Origin: JANRKG01 sp033763635
GTDB taxonomy: Bacteria; Cyanobacteriota; Cyanobacteriia; GCF-001939115
NCBI GenBank assembly: GCA_033763635.1
Contig: JANRKG010000297.1
Span: 1-23,600, forward strand
Direction of reading: 5' to 3'
Length of the DNA: 23,600 nt
Shown: positions 15,274-21,628 of the stretch, piece after piece
How the letters are laid out: every line of letters starts with the position of its first letter
How positions within the stretch are numbered: the stretch's first letter is position 1
Made by a program: the position numbers and the translations under genes
Notes under the pieces: model-generated
What the model saw: only the letters and a program-made list of their open reading frames with translations
What the model was told of the DNA's origin: nothing
Databases searched by the model: none

Positions 15274-15438
15274 TCAAAAGCAACTTGCAGCCCATTGATT
15301 GACCCATCGCCAGTATTTTTGCGTATAGGAATTAAAATTATCAAACCTATCCAAGAAAATATAGTTTCTCTTAGGGTACCTCACAATATCTTCACAAAAG
15401 TCGTCCGGTTTTATACTGAACTCTTTGAACGCCATCAT
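15274..15438 (-). CDS. Hypothetical 54-aa protein between wzc and the GT26 gene
   Basis: An open frame of 54 codons on the same strand as its neighbours, starting MMAFKEFSIK and ending WAASCF. GGAAGG precedes the ATG by 4 nt as a good ribosome binding site. Aromatic and charged residues are abundant (about one in four is Phe, Tyr or Trp), with the dense segment NSYTQKYWRWVNQW near the end, and no membrane helix is seen. It starts 60 nt after the wzc stop and ends 61 nt before the GT26 start, so it fits within the operon. No family was recognised. The alternatives are a remnant of a longer gene or a chance frame in AT-rich DNA. The SD, strand, spacing and composition argue for a real gene. Confidence 0.45.
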   Translation of the reverse strand: MMAFKEFSIKPDDFCEDIVRYPKRNYIFLDRFDNFNSYTQKYWRWVNQWAASCF

Positions 15439-15498
15439 TCAACCTTCCGTGAGATCGGAGCGCTCTGTTAGGAGGACTGTTGATGAAGATAAAGCGTA

Positions 15499-17727
15499 TC
15501 AAAGGGTACGGATGCTAACTTTGCCACTGTCCTTAGAACCATTGGCAATGATTCCCAAAATGAGAGTGGGAGGGATTTTGAGGGCATCCATTGCCCGACT
15601 CAACATGGTTCGTTCCGTCTTGCCAAGTCCGACAACTAACACCATTGCACTGGCTTTTGCTGCAACCAGGGTTGCATCCGCTAATCCCACAAGAGGGGGG
15701 GTATCGTAGATTACCAGGTCAAATTTCTCTTCCAACTGCTGCATTAACTGTTGAAATTTCTGTGAGGAGAGAGTTCGAATGGGGTCAGGGGAGGTTTGAC
15801 CTGCGGTGAGGATGTACAGGTTTTCCTCTTGAGTGGATTGTTGAATGAACTGCTGCCAATTTAAGTCGCTCACCATCAGATCGCAAAGACCCAGGGGACT
15901 GGACAATCCCAAGCGATTTTGTAGTTGAGGACGGCGCAGATCAGTATCTACCAATAAAACCTTTTGGTCCATCACTGCTGCGGATTGGGCAAGATTAACT
16001 GCGACCGTTGATTTACCATCCCCTGGCGTGGAGGAGGTAATCACAAGGGAGCGAATTGGCTCATCAGGATTCATCAAGCGGATATTGGTATAGAGAGTCC
16101 GAAATGCTTCCTGAACCGGGGACTTGACGTAGTAGTTCATCTCATCGGTTCGGTGCAGCATCCGCTCAAAGTTAGCCTTGATGCCCATGCGATCGAAATT
16201 TGCTTTGATTCCAACGGGGCTTTCCTTGAACCAGTCCAGAAACTTTTGCGTCGTAACCCGTTGTGGCGTTAATTCTGTTTCCTCAATCCAGGGCGTGGTT
16301 CCTAACAAAGGCAACTTGGTCGAGCTTTTCGCTTCTTCAGCAGAGTAGATAATGCTGTCCAGGCGATCGAGCAACAGGGCAACTCCCACCCCGACCAAAA
16401 CGCCAAAGATTGCTCCCAACATCACCGTTCGTTTCACATTCGCAGCGGAGGGAATGGGTTCGCCAGGTGGAGAGAGAAGTTGCCAGGGAGTTTGCTTTTG
16501 CCCAGCATCAATCCGGAGTGCTTCCCGTTTACTTAAAAACTGATTGAGATTCTCCGTTGCGATTTGCAATTCCCGTTGAATGTTGGCGTATTGGCGGGAA
16601 ATAATGGACAGCTCCTTGACCCTTAAATTCAGGCTATTTTCGGTTGCTAGCAGAGCTTGATTGCGTGCCTCTAAGGCTCGAATTCGGCTGGCAAGGGCAA
16701 CTTGAACTCTTTGTGCTTCCCGGTTCAATAAGGGGATAAGATTTTCCCTCTGATCCTTCAAGACTTGAATGCTATTACTCTCTTCTAAGAACAGGGTAGA
16801 GTCCAGTGCCAGTTGGGTATCAATCTCCAACAACCTATCCAACAGTTTTTGAAAGCGAGGGTCTCTTGTAACCTCTGCGTCCGCTACAGATTCTGTTGGC
16901 AATTGCTCAAACTGTTGCTGAACGTTCCGGTAAAGCGCCCTTGCTTCTTCCAGTTGGACCTGAGTTGTCAACCGCTCCCGATTAAACCCCCCTAATTGCT
17001 CAGAAAGTTGTTTTCCCTGAGCATCTGGATCGACTAAGTTATGCTGCTGACGAAATTTCTGTAACTGCTCCTGTAATCCTTGCACCCGCTTTTCTAATCG
17101 AGGCAATTGAGCTTCGACAAATTTAATCCCCTGACTGGCATCGGCTAACCTGCCTTCCAAACTATAGTTGAGGTAGATTGGCCCTAACTCGGCGATTACA
17201 TCCTTCACGAGATTGCGATTTGGGTTTTGGAAGGAAACCAGCAGAATTTCAGCACTTGCATCCTTCGTGATCGTCAGCCCTGAAAATAGGGCACCGTAAT
17301 TGATGCCGGGGTATTTCGCTTTGAGCTTCTCCGCGATCGGAGTCAAAACTCTGGCACTTCTAAGAACTTTCAGTGTTGTTTGGTCTGGAGCGGTAGATTT
17401 TTGTTGCTCCTGGCTGCTCAAAGTTTGAGGGAGAGAAGAAATAACCTGGGATTCAACCGTGACGGGCTTGATCAGAATCTCAAAGCCTGATTGATAAATA
17501 GGCGTACTGTTGATGGCCTTCATAAAGGCGGCTGACGTAAGAACGGTCGCGACCCCCAGAATAATCGGCCACCGTCGCCGGAGACCGCTCACCACCTGGC
17601 CCAATTCTAACCCCCCCTCATCGTCCCCTGTTGGGAAGGGCATTGCCTTCAATTGAGATAGGGAACGTCTCCAGTCAGGAGTGCTGGGTTTTGAAGGCAA
17701 CGATTGGGGGTGTTGTTCGCTCTCCAT
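15499..17727 (-). CDS. Wzc/GumC-like polysaccharide co-polymerase with BY-kinase domain
   Basis: 742 aa. A Wzz-type domain with a first span (about 54-70) is followed by a long coiled-coil-rich periplasmic region (about 195-405, many Gln, Glu and Leu) and a second span (about 433-453). The C-terminal cytoplasmic BY-kinase has EAFRTLYTNIRL (540-551), Walker A TPGDGKST (567-574), Walker A' LLVDTDLRRP (591-600) and Walker B LVIYDTPP (671-678). Such proteins control chain length with Wzy and contact the Wza channel. The C terminus ends in KVSIRTL without the tyrosine cluster used for autophosphorylation in Wzc. A tandem repeat GIKANFDRM/GIKANFERM (506-523) lies in the linker before the kinase. 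GAGG about 5 nt before the ATG supports the start. It lies 61 nt after the wza-like gene in the same operon. Confidence 0.93.
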   Translation of the reverse strand: MESEQHPQSLPSKPSTPDWRRSLSQLKAMPFPTGDDEGGLELGQVVSGLRRRWPIILGVATVLTSAAFMKAINSTPIYQSGFEILIKPVTVESQVISSLPQTLSSQEQQKSTAPDQTTLKVLRSARVLTPIAEKLKAKYPGINYGALFSGLTITKDASAEILLVSFQNPNRNLVKDVIAELGPIYLNYSLEGRLADASQGIKFVEAQLPRLEKRVQGLQEQLQKFRQQHNLVDPDAQGKQLSEQLGGFNRERLTTQVQLEEARALYRNVQQQFEQLPTESVADAEVTRDPRFQKLLDRLLEIDTQLALDSTLFLEESNSIQVLKDQRENLIPLLNREAQRVQVALASRIRALEARNQALLATENSLNLRVKELSIISRQYANIQRELQIATENLNQFLSKREALRIDAGQKQTPWQLLSPPGEPIPSAANVKRTVMLGAIFGVLVGVGVALLLDRLDSIIYSAEEAKSSTKLPLLGTTPWIEETELTPQRVTTQKFLDWFKESPVGIKANFDRMGIKANFERMLHRTDEMNYYVKSPVQEAFRTLYTNIRLMNPDEPIRSLVITSSTPGDGKSTVAVNLAQSAAVMDQKVLLVDTDLRRPQLQNRLGLSSPLGLCDLMVSDLNWQQFIQQSTQEENLYILTAGQTSPDPIRTLSSQKFQQLMQQLEEKFDLVIYDTPPLVGLADATLVAAKASAMVLVVGLGKTERTMLSRAMDALKIPPTLILGIIANGSKDSGKVSIRTL
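16159..16212. repeat. Degenerate 27-bp tandem duplication inside the wzc-like gene
   Basis: Two adjacent 27-bp units (16159-16185 and 16186-16212) match at 20 of 27 bases and encode GIKANFERM and GIKANFDRM, which differ at one residue. The differences are mostly silent, so the duplication is old and the peptide is apparently under selection. It lies in the linker between the second membrane span and the kinase domain. Confidence 0.85.
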
Positions 17728-17788
17728 TGTTCCTCACGCAGGTAATCTTCTAAATAACTTCGATTGCATCGACTGAATTGATTGCACC

Positions 17789-19279
17789 TTAAAAACCAAA
17801 GATTCTAAAGAAGTTAAAGATTGAGAAAAAGCTACCGAGTGGTCCCAAAATAGTGCCAAGGGTATCTGAAACCGTTGAAATCGTTGAGGGGCTGACGATC
17901 AAGACATCATCATTTCGCAGTGGTGGATTCGAACTCTCATCCACCCCCAGGGCAAAATCCACACCGATCGTTCGCCGAGTCACGGTCCCATCAGGATTCA
18001 GGCGAACTAAGTCCACTGAGCCTTGACTTGCCCTCGTGTTAAAGCCCCCCGCTGCCAACAGAACCCGTGTCAGAGGCGTATTCGGGGGCACCTGAACCAC
18101 CCCAGGCTGACGGACTTCTCCGACCACATTAACGCGAATTGTATCTGGAGAAAAACTGGCAGCGGCAATTTGCGTCGCTTCACTGGGGGTAATGGTTGTG
18201 ACAGTGGGGACTGAAATGGTGTCTCCATCTTGCAGAATGACATCCTGTTGGATGTCACCTGCCTTCAGCAAACTCCAGAGATCTACCTGAATTTTCTGTT
18301 CAATCCCTGTCTTGGTCAAACGTCGGATTTCAACTTTGCGAATATCCGCAAGGGGCTTGATCCCCCCTGCAACTTGAATCGCGCGGGTAATGGTGGGAGT
18401 GCGATCGCCCCCTCCCGCCCCTCCGGGTACTCCCGCCGCTCCTGTGCGAGCCGTGCTCGTAACGGTATAAGGTCCAGGACGGTATACTTCCCCCACTACT
18501 ACAATGTTTAGAGATTGCGTTCGATCCGCTGAAAAACTAACAGAGGCCATGAGCCGCGACTCTGCCAAATTGATCTCAGAGGCCGTTGGGATCACGATCG
18601 TATCCCCTCCTCTCAGGGTAATATCCCGTCGCAAGTCTCCATTTTTGAGAAATTCCCACAGATCCACTGAAATGATGTCATCTCCACCACCAGCGCGGGG
18701 GCGACGAACCTGAATTTGGCGTAAATCAGCGGATTGGGTAATGCCGCCAGCGGTTTGCAAAGCCCTGGTTACGGTGGGTAGGCTTCCCCCTTCGGTTGCA
18801 AGGGTATAGGTTCCCGGACGGTTCACTTCCCCCGTAATCCCTATCTTAACGGGGCGGGGGGCTACCAGGGTCACGGTGATAGTGGGATAGCGTAAGAATC
18901 TGGAATATCGCTTAGAAATGGCCGTTGCCGCTTCTGCCAGGGTTAGCCCCTGTATGGAAACAGATCCAATATCAGGCATATTCACGGTGCCATCCACCAA
19001 GACCTGATTTTCACCACTGTACTGAGCCACGCGGAAGACATCAATCCGAATGCGATCACCTGCCCCCAGCGTATAAGCATCTTCAGAACGGACACCCCCC
19101 GCATCAATTTGGGTTGGGGCAATCTTTGGGGCAATCTTTGGGGCAGTCGTATTGGCAAGCGCGGCAAAAGGCTGGGTGCCAGCAGGGACAATCATAACAG
19201 CAAGACTGATGATGGCAAGTGATTTTGGAGAAAAGGGGATCGATCGTAACGTTCGCAACATAGTCAGAAATGTTGGCAA
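17789..19279 (-). CDS. Wza-like polysaccharide export protein with SLBB domains
   Basis: 496 aa. A signal peptide (about 1-42, ending ALA) has no lipobox Cys, unlike E. coli Wza. A Poly_export domain (about 66-140, YTLGAGDRIRIDVF) is followed by three SLBB domains: KIGITGEVNRPGTYTL (145-160), IVVVGEVYRPGPYTV (259-273) and VNVVGEVRQPGVVQV (383-397). Glycine-rich loops separate them, and the C terminus is hydrophobic (SFFSIFNFFRIFGF). By family knowledge it forms the periplasmic and outer-membrane channel for capsule or EPS export, working with the Wzc-like protein encoded next. An alternative start at Met7 (19261) is possible. The signal-proximal APKIAPKIAP is encoded by a 12-bp tandem repeat. 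It is the promoter-proximal gene of the minus-strand operon and is divergent from the kinase. Confidence 0.93.
   Translation of the reverse strand: MPTFLTMLRTLRSIPFSPKSLAIISLAVMIVPAGTQPFAALANTTAPKIAPKIAPTQIDAGGVRSEDAYTLGAGDRIRIDVFRVAQYSGENQVLVDGTVNMPDIGSVSIQGLTLAEAATAISKRYSRFLRYPTITVTLVAPRPVKIGITGEVNRPGTYTLATEGGSLPTVTRALQTAGGITQSADLRQIQVRRPRAGGGDDIISVDLWEFLKNGDLRRDITLRGGDTIVIPTASEINLAESRLMASVSFSADRTQSLNIVVVGEVYRPGPYTVTSTARTGAAGVPGGAGGGDRTPTITRAIQVAGGIKPLADIRKVEIRRLTKTGIEQKIQVDLWSLLKAGDIQQDVILQDGDTISVPTVTTITPSEATQIAAASFSPDTIRVNVVGEVRQPGVVQVPPNTPLTRVLLAAGGFNTRASQGSVDLVRLNPDGTVTRRTIGVDFALGVDESSNPPLRNDDVLIVSPSTISTVSDTLGTILGPLGSFFSIFNFFRIFGF
19114..19146. repeat. 12-bp tandem repeat in the wza-like gene
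   Basis: Units ttggggcaatct at 19114-19125 and 19126-19137, then ttggggcag. They encode the repeated A-P-K-I just after the predicted signal peptide. The period keeps the reading frame. Confidence 0.88.
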
Positions 19280-19342
19280 AATTGTGAGATACCTGCCCGC
19301 CTATCTGTCCTGACATCTAAAGTCTTAATCAAGGGAGGGCTT

Positions 19343-19371
19343 CCTTGTATTAAATACCCTTGTCTTAAATA
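19343..19371. promoter_or_regulatory. 14-bp direct repeat pair A, possible operator for wza
   Basis: ccttgtattaaata (19343-19356) and ccttgtcttaaata (19358-19371) match at 13 of 14 bases with a 15-bp period. They lie about 65-92 nt before the wza-like start. Direct repeats of this kind often bind response-regulator dimers. The binding protein is unknown. Confidence 0.45.
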
Positions 19372-19455
19372 CTGGGGGGGGAATTTAACTCGATCAATTT
19401 CCCTTCAACTTTAGGGCAACTAATTGTAAGGTTAATGTAAATTAGCGCTTTACGG

Positions 19456-19486
19456 GAATTACTGACTAGCTAGAATTACCGACTAG
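19456..19486. promoter_or_regulatory. 14-bp direct repeat pair B, possible operator
   Basis: gaattactgactag (19456-19469) and gaattaccgactag (19473-19486) match at 13 of 14 bases with a 17-bp period. They are rich in CTAG (also ctagctag at 19466-19473). They differ in sequence from pair A, so a second regulator is possible. Confidence 0.45.
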
Positions 19487-19682
19487 TTAATTGTAACGAT
19501 TTACGGATGACGGTAAGCTGAACATCGGTAAAATCATTGTAGAGAAGAATAATCCACAAGACTGCTTAAGTCGCGCCGATACGGTTATTTGCATGAATGT
19601 TAATCATTGCATGGATGAACTCTATGGGCGGCCTGCATGAAAGAGTTGCATTCTGACCTCGAAGGCTGGCGCTTCGTTATCT

Positions 19683-21440
19683 ATGAGCAATATTCCAGGT
19701 TTCCCAATTCATGATTATCAAATTGAAAAAGTCCTGGGCCATAATGCTGCTGGAGGTCGGGTTACCTATCTGGCAAAAAAGGTTAAAACTCGTGAAGAAG
19801 TTGTTATTAAACAATTTCAGTTTGCGAAAACGAGTTCTTCCTGGGCAAGCTACGATACCTACGAGCAAGAAATTCAAATTCTGCGGGGCTTAAATCATCC
19901 CGGCATTCCTCACTATCTTGATTCTTTTCCCACAAAGACCGGATTTTGCATGGTGCAGGAGTACAAACCTGCCGTCTCGCTTGGAGAAGTCCGCAGCTTT
20001 TCTCCAGATGAGATTAAGAAAATTGCAACGAGTGTTTTGGAAATCCTGGTTTATCTCCAAAATCGCTTTCCTCCAGTTATTCATCGAGATATTAAACCAG
20101 AAAACATTCTGGTCGATGCTCAAATCGCGGTTTACCTGATTGATTTTGGGTTTGCCCGTATTGGTCATGGAGAGGTGGGGATTAGTAGTGTGGTGAAAGG
20201 AACGCTGGGGTTCATGCCACCGGAACAACTCTTTAATCGTCAACTCACGGAAGCTTCCGATCTCTATGGGCTAGGTGTTACCCTCATTTGTCTGCTCACT
20301 GGAACGCGATCGACCGATGTGGGCAAGCTCATTGACATTACCTATCGCGTTGATTTCAAACCCCTGGTGCCCCGCCTCAATGTTCGGTGGGCTAACTGGC
20401 TTGAAAAGATGGTGGAACCGCGTTTGAAAGACCGCTATCCCAATGCCGTTGCGGCCTTAGAAGCCCTGCCTGATGGACCTATTTACTTACCTGAAATCAG
20501 GCTCAGCCAAAGTTTTTTAGAGTTCAAATCCGTTCAGTCGAGCGAGATATTAACCCAGCGGGTCACTGTATTGAATCCGATGGCATCGACCCATCTAGAA
20601 GGACAGTGGGAAGTGGCGACCCATCCCAGTGATCCGAGCGGTCTATCGACAGGCCATCCCTGGATCTCCATCGAACCTGCCCAGTTTTCTGGCAATCAAG
20701 TGGATTGCAAAATCTCGGTCAATACCAGCTTCCTGATGTCGAATCAGACTTATAACCGCACCCTCTTACTTCACACCAATTCCCTTCCCAAAACCTGCCA
20801 GGTGAACCTGCAAGTGCGAACTGCGCCCCTGCCGATCGCGGTGATGCGCTTGCCGATCGTTGTTCCTGCGATTCTTCTGATGGTTTGCTTGGGGCTGGGT
20901 TGGTTTGCGGCAGGGGCTGTGATGTCAATTGCTCAGTCGAGCAATGCCTTATCAGTCGTGACTTTTAGTACGATCGCTGCTGCTGCGGTCGGTCTGGAAA
21001 TGGCAGGGTGGGCCTTGTTTACAGCGGGTCGTGCTGATGGCTCCAATGCTGCGGTAATTTCCGGATTGGGACTGGGCGTACTGGCCTTCTTGACCGTCTT
21101 ATCTGGTCCAATTGGGATGGGCGGAACCACGCTGTTACTCAGTACCACGATTGGTCTGCCCTGCGGGCTGTTATGGGGAGGAGTGATGGGGAGTGTTGTA
21201 GAGTACTTGATTGATCAAAGCTTTACTCCGGCTTCTTCGCTCCTGTTATCCCTTTTAATTGCGACCTTTGCGACCAGCCTGGGAATTACCCTCAAACTCA
21301 ATGGCACGAACGAATGGTTGGTTTTCTTGACGATCGGACTTGGGTTGACCCTATTCGGGATTCTGATGCACTTCTGCTTGCAACAGGCAAGGCTGCAAGC
21401 TATTTATCGCAAAGCTGAACGGCATCGGATTAGACCCTAG
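19683..21440 (+). CDS. Membrane-anchored Ser/Thr protein kinase with beta-rich and polytopic C-terminal modules
   Basis: 585 aa. The Hanks-type kinase domain (about 12-265) has an atypical glycine loop (LGHNAAGGRVTYLA), the ATP-binding Lys43 (VVIKQF), Glu63 in the C-helix region, HRDIKPENIL (134-143), DFGFA (154-158) and MPPEQ in place of APE (178-182). All catalytic residues are present, so it is likely active. Residues about 270-372 look like a beta-sandwich (LSQSFLEFKSV to KTCQVNLQV), reminiscent of BACON/Ig-like segments attached to cyanobacterial kinases. Residues about 375-570 hold about six hydrophobic spans. The beta-rich module appears to lie on the kinase side of the membrane, because no span separates the two. 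It is divergent from the wza operon and could respond to envelope state (inference). No clear SD precedes the ATG, and a 25-codon frame overlaps the start. Confidence 0.87.
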   Translation: MSNIPGFPIHDYQIEKVLGHNAAGGRVTYLAKKVKTREEVVIKQFQFAKTSSSWASYDTYEQEIQILRGLNHPGIPHYLDSFPTKTGFCMVQEYKPAVSLGEVRSFSPDEIKKIATSVLEILVYLQNRFPPVIHRDIKPENILVDAQIAVYLIDFGFARIGHGEVGISSVVKGTLGFMPPEQLFNRQLTEASDLYGLGVTLICLLTGTRSTDVGKLIDITYRVDFKPLVPRLNVRWANWLEKMVEPRLKDRYPNAVAALEALPDGPIYLPEIRLSQSFLEFKSVQSSEILTQRVTVLNPMASTHLEGQWEVATHPSDPSGLSTGHPWISIEPAQFSGNQVDCKISVNTSFLMSNQTYNRTLLLHTNSLPKTCQVNLQVRTAPLPIAVMRLPIVVPAILLMVCLGLGWFAAGAVMSIAQSSNALSVVTFSTIAAAAVGLEMAGWALFTAGRADGSNAAVISGLGLGVLAFLTVLSGPIGMGGTTLLLSTTIGLPCGLLWGGVMGSVVEYLIDQSFTPASSLLLSLLIATFATSLGITLKLNGTNEWLVFLTIGLGLTLFGILMHFCLQQARLQAIYRKAERHRIRP

Positions 21441-21452
21441 GAAGATTTTAAG

Positions 21453-21499
21453 CTTCTGTAAAGTTTTTAGGAGAGAATTTTTAACTCCTCCTACAGAAG
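21453..21499. terminator. Nested hairpin after the kinase gene
   Basis: Outer arms cttctgta (21453-21460) and tacagaag (21492-21499) enclose inner arms aggag (21469-21473) and ctcct (21485-21489). No T-run follows on the plus strand. It may end the kinase transcript or serve as an mRNA stability element. A tatata box (21512-21517) just downstream could belong to the promoter of the next gene. Confidence 0.33.
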
Positions 21500-21628
21500 G
21501 CTAGAGGATTGTATATATAGATCAGCAACAATACAGAGAAGCGAAGAAAAATCCTCTGGATGTGCGAGCCGTCCTGAGTTCCTGGGTTAAAGCGATATCT
21601 GATCCTATTTCAATGGAGCAAGCGACTC

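Larger units (their letters stand above)
19280..19682. other. Divergent control region between wza-like and kinase genes
   Basis: 403 nt containing the promoters of both the export operon and the kinase. It holds an 8-G tract (19374-19381), two pairs of 14-bp direct repeats (see the separate entries), three TGTAA pentamers (19425, 19436, 19492), and, near the kinase, two stacked small ORFs (19593-19640 and 19637-19714). No tRNA or known riboswitch was recognised. Confidence 0.55.

Noticed and set aside
15483..15518. 11-codon plus-strand ORF MKIKRIKGYGC with a near-perfect GGAGG
   Set aside because: It overlaps the end of the wzc-like gene on the other strand, is followed by no plus-strand gene to regulate, and is too short to support.
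19425..19440. HLR1-like (RpaB) site formed by two TTACA pentamers on the minus strand
   Set aside because: The pentamers are 11 bp apart instead of the 10 bp required by the HLR1 consensus, and one flanking base disagrees.
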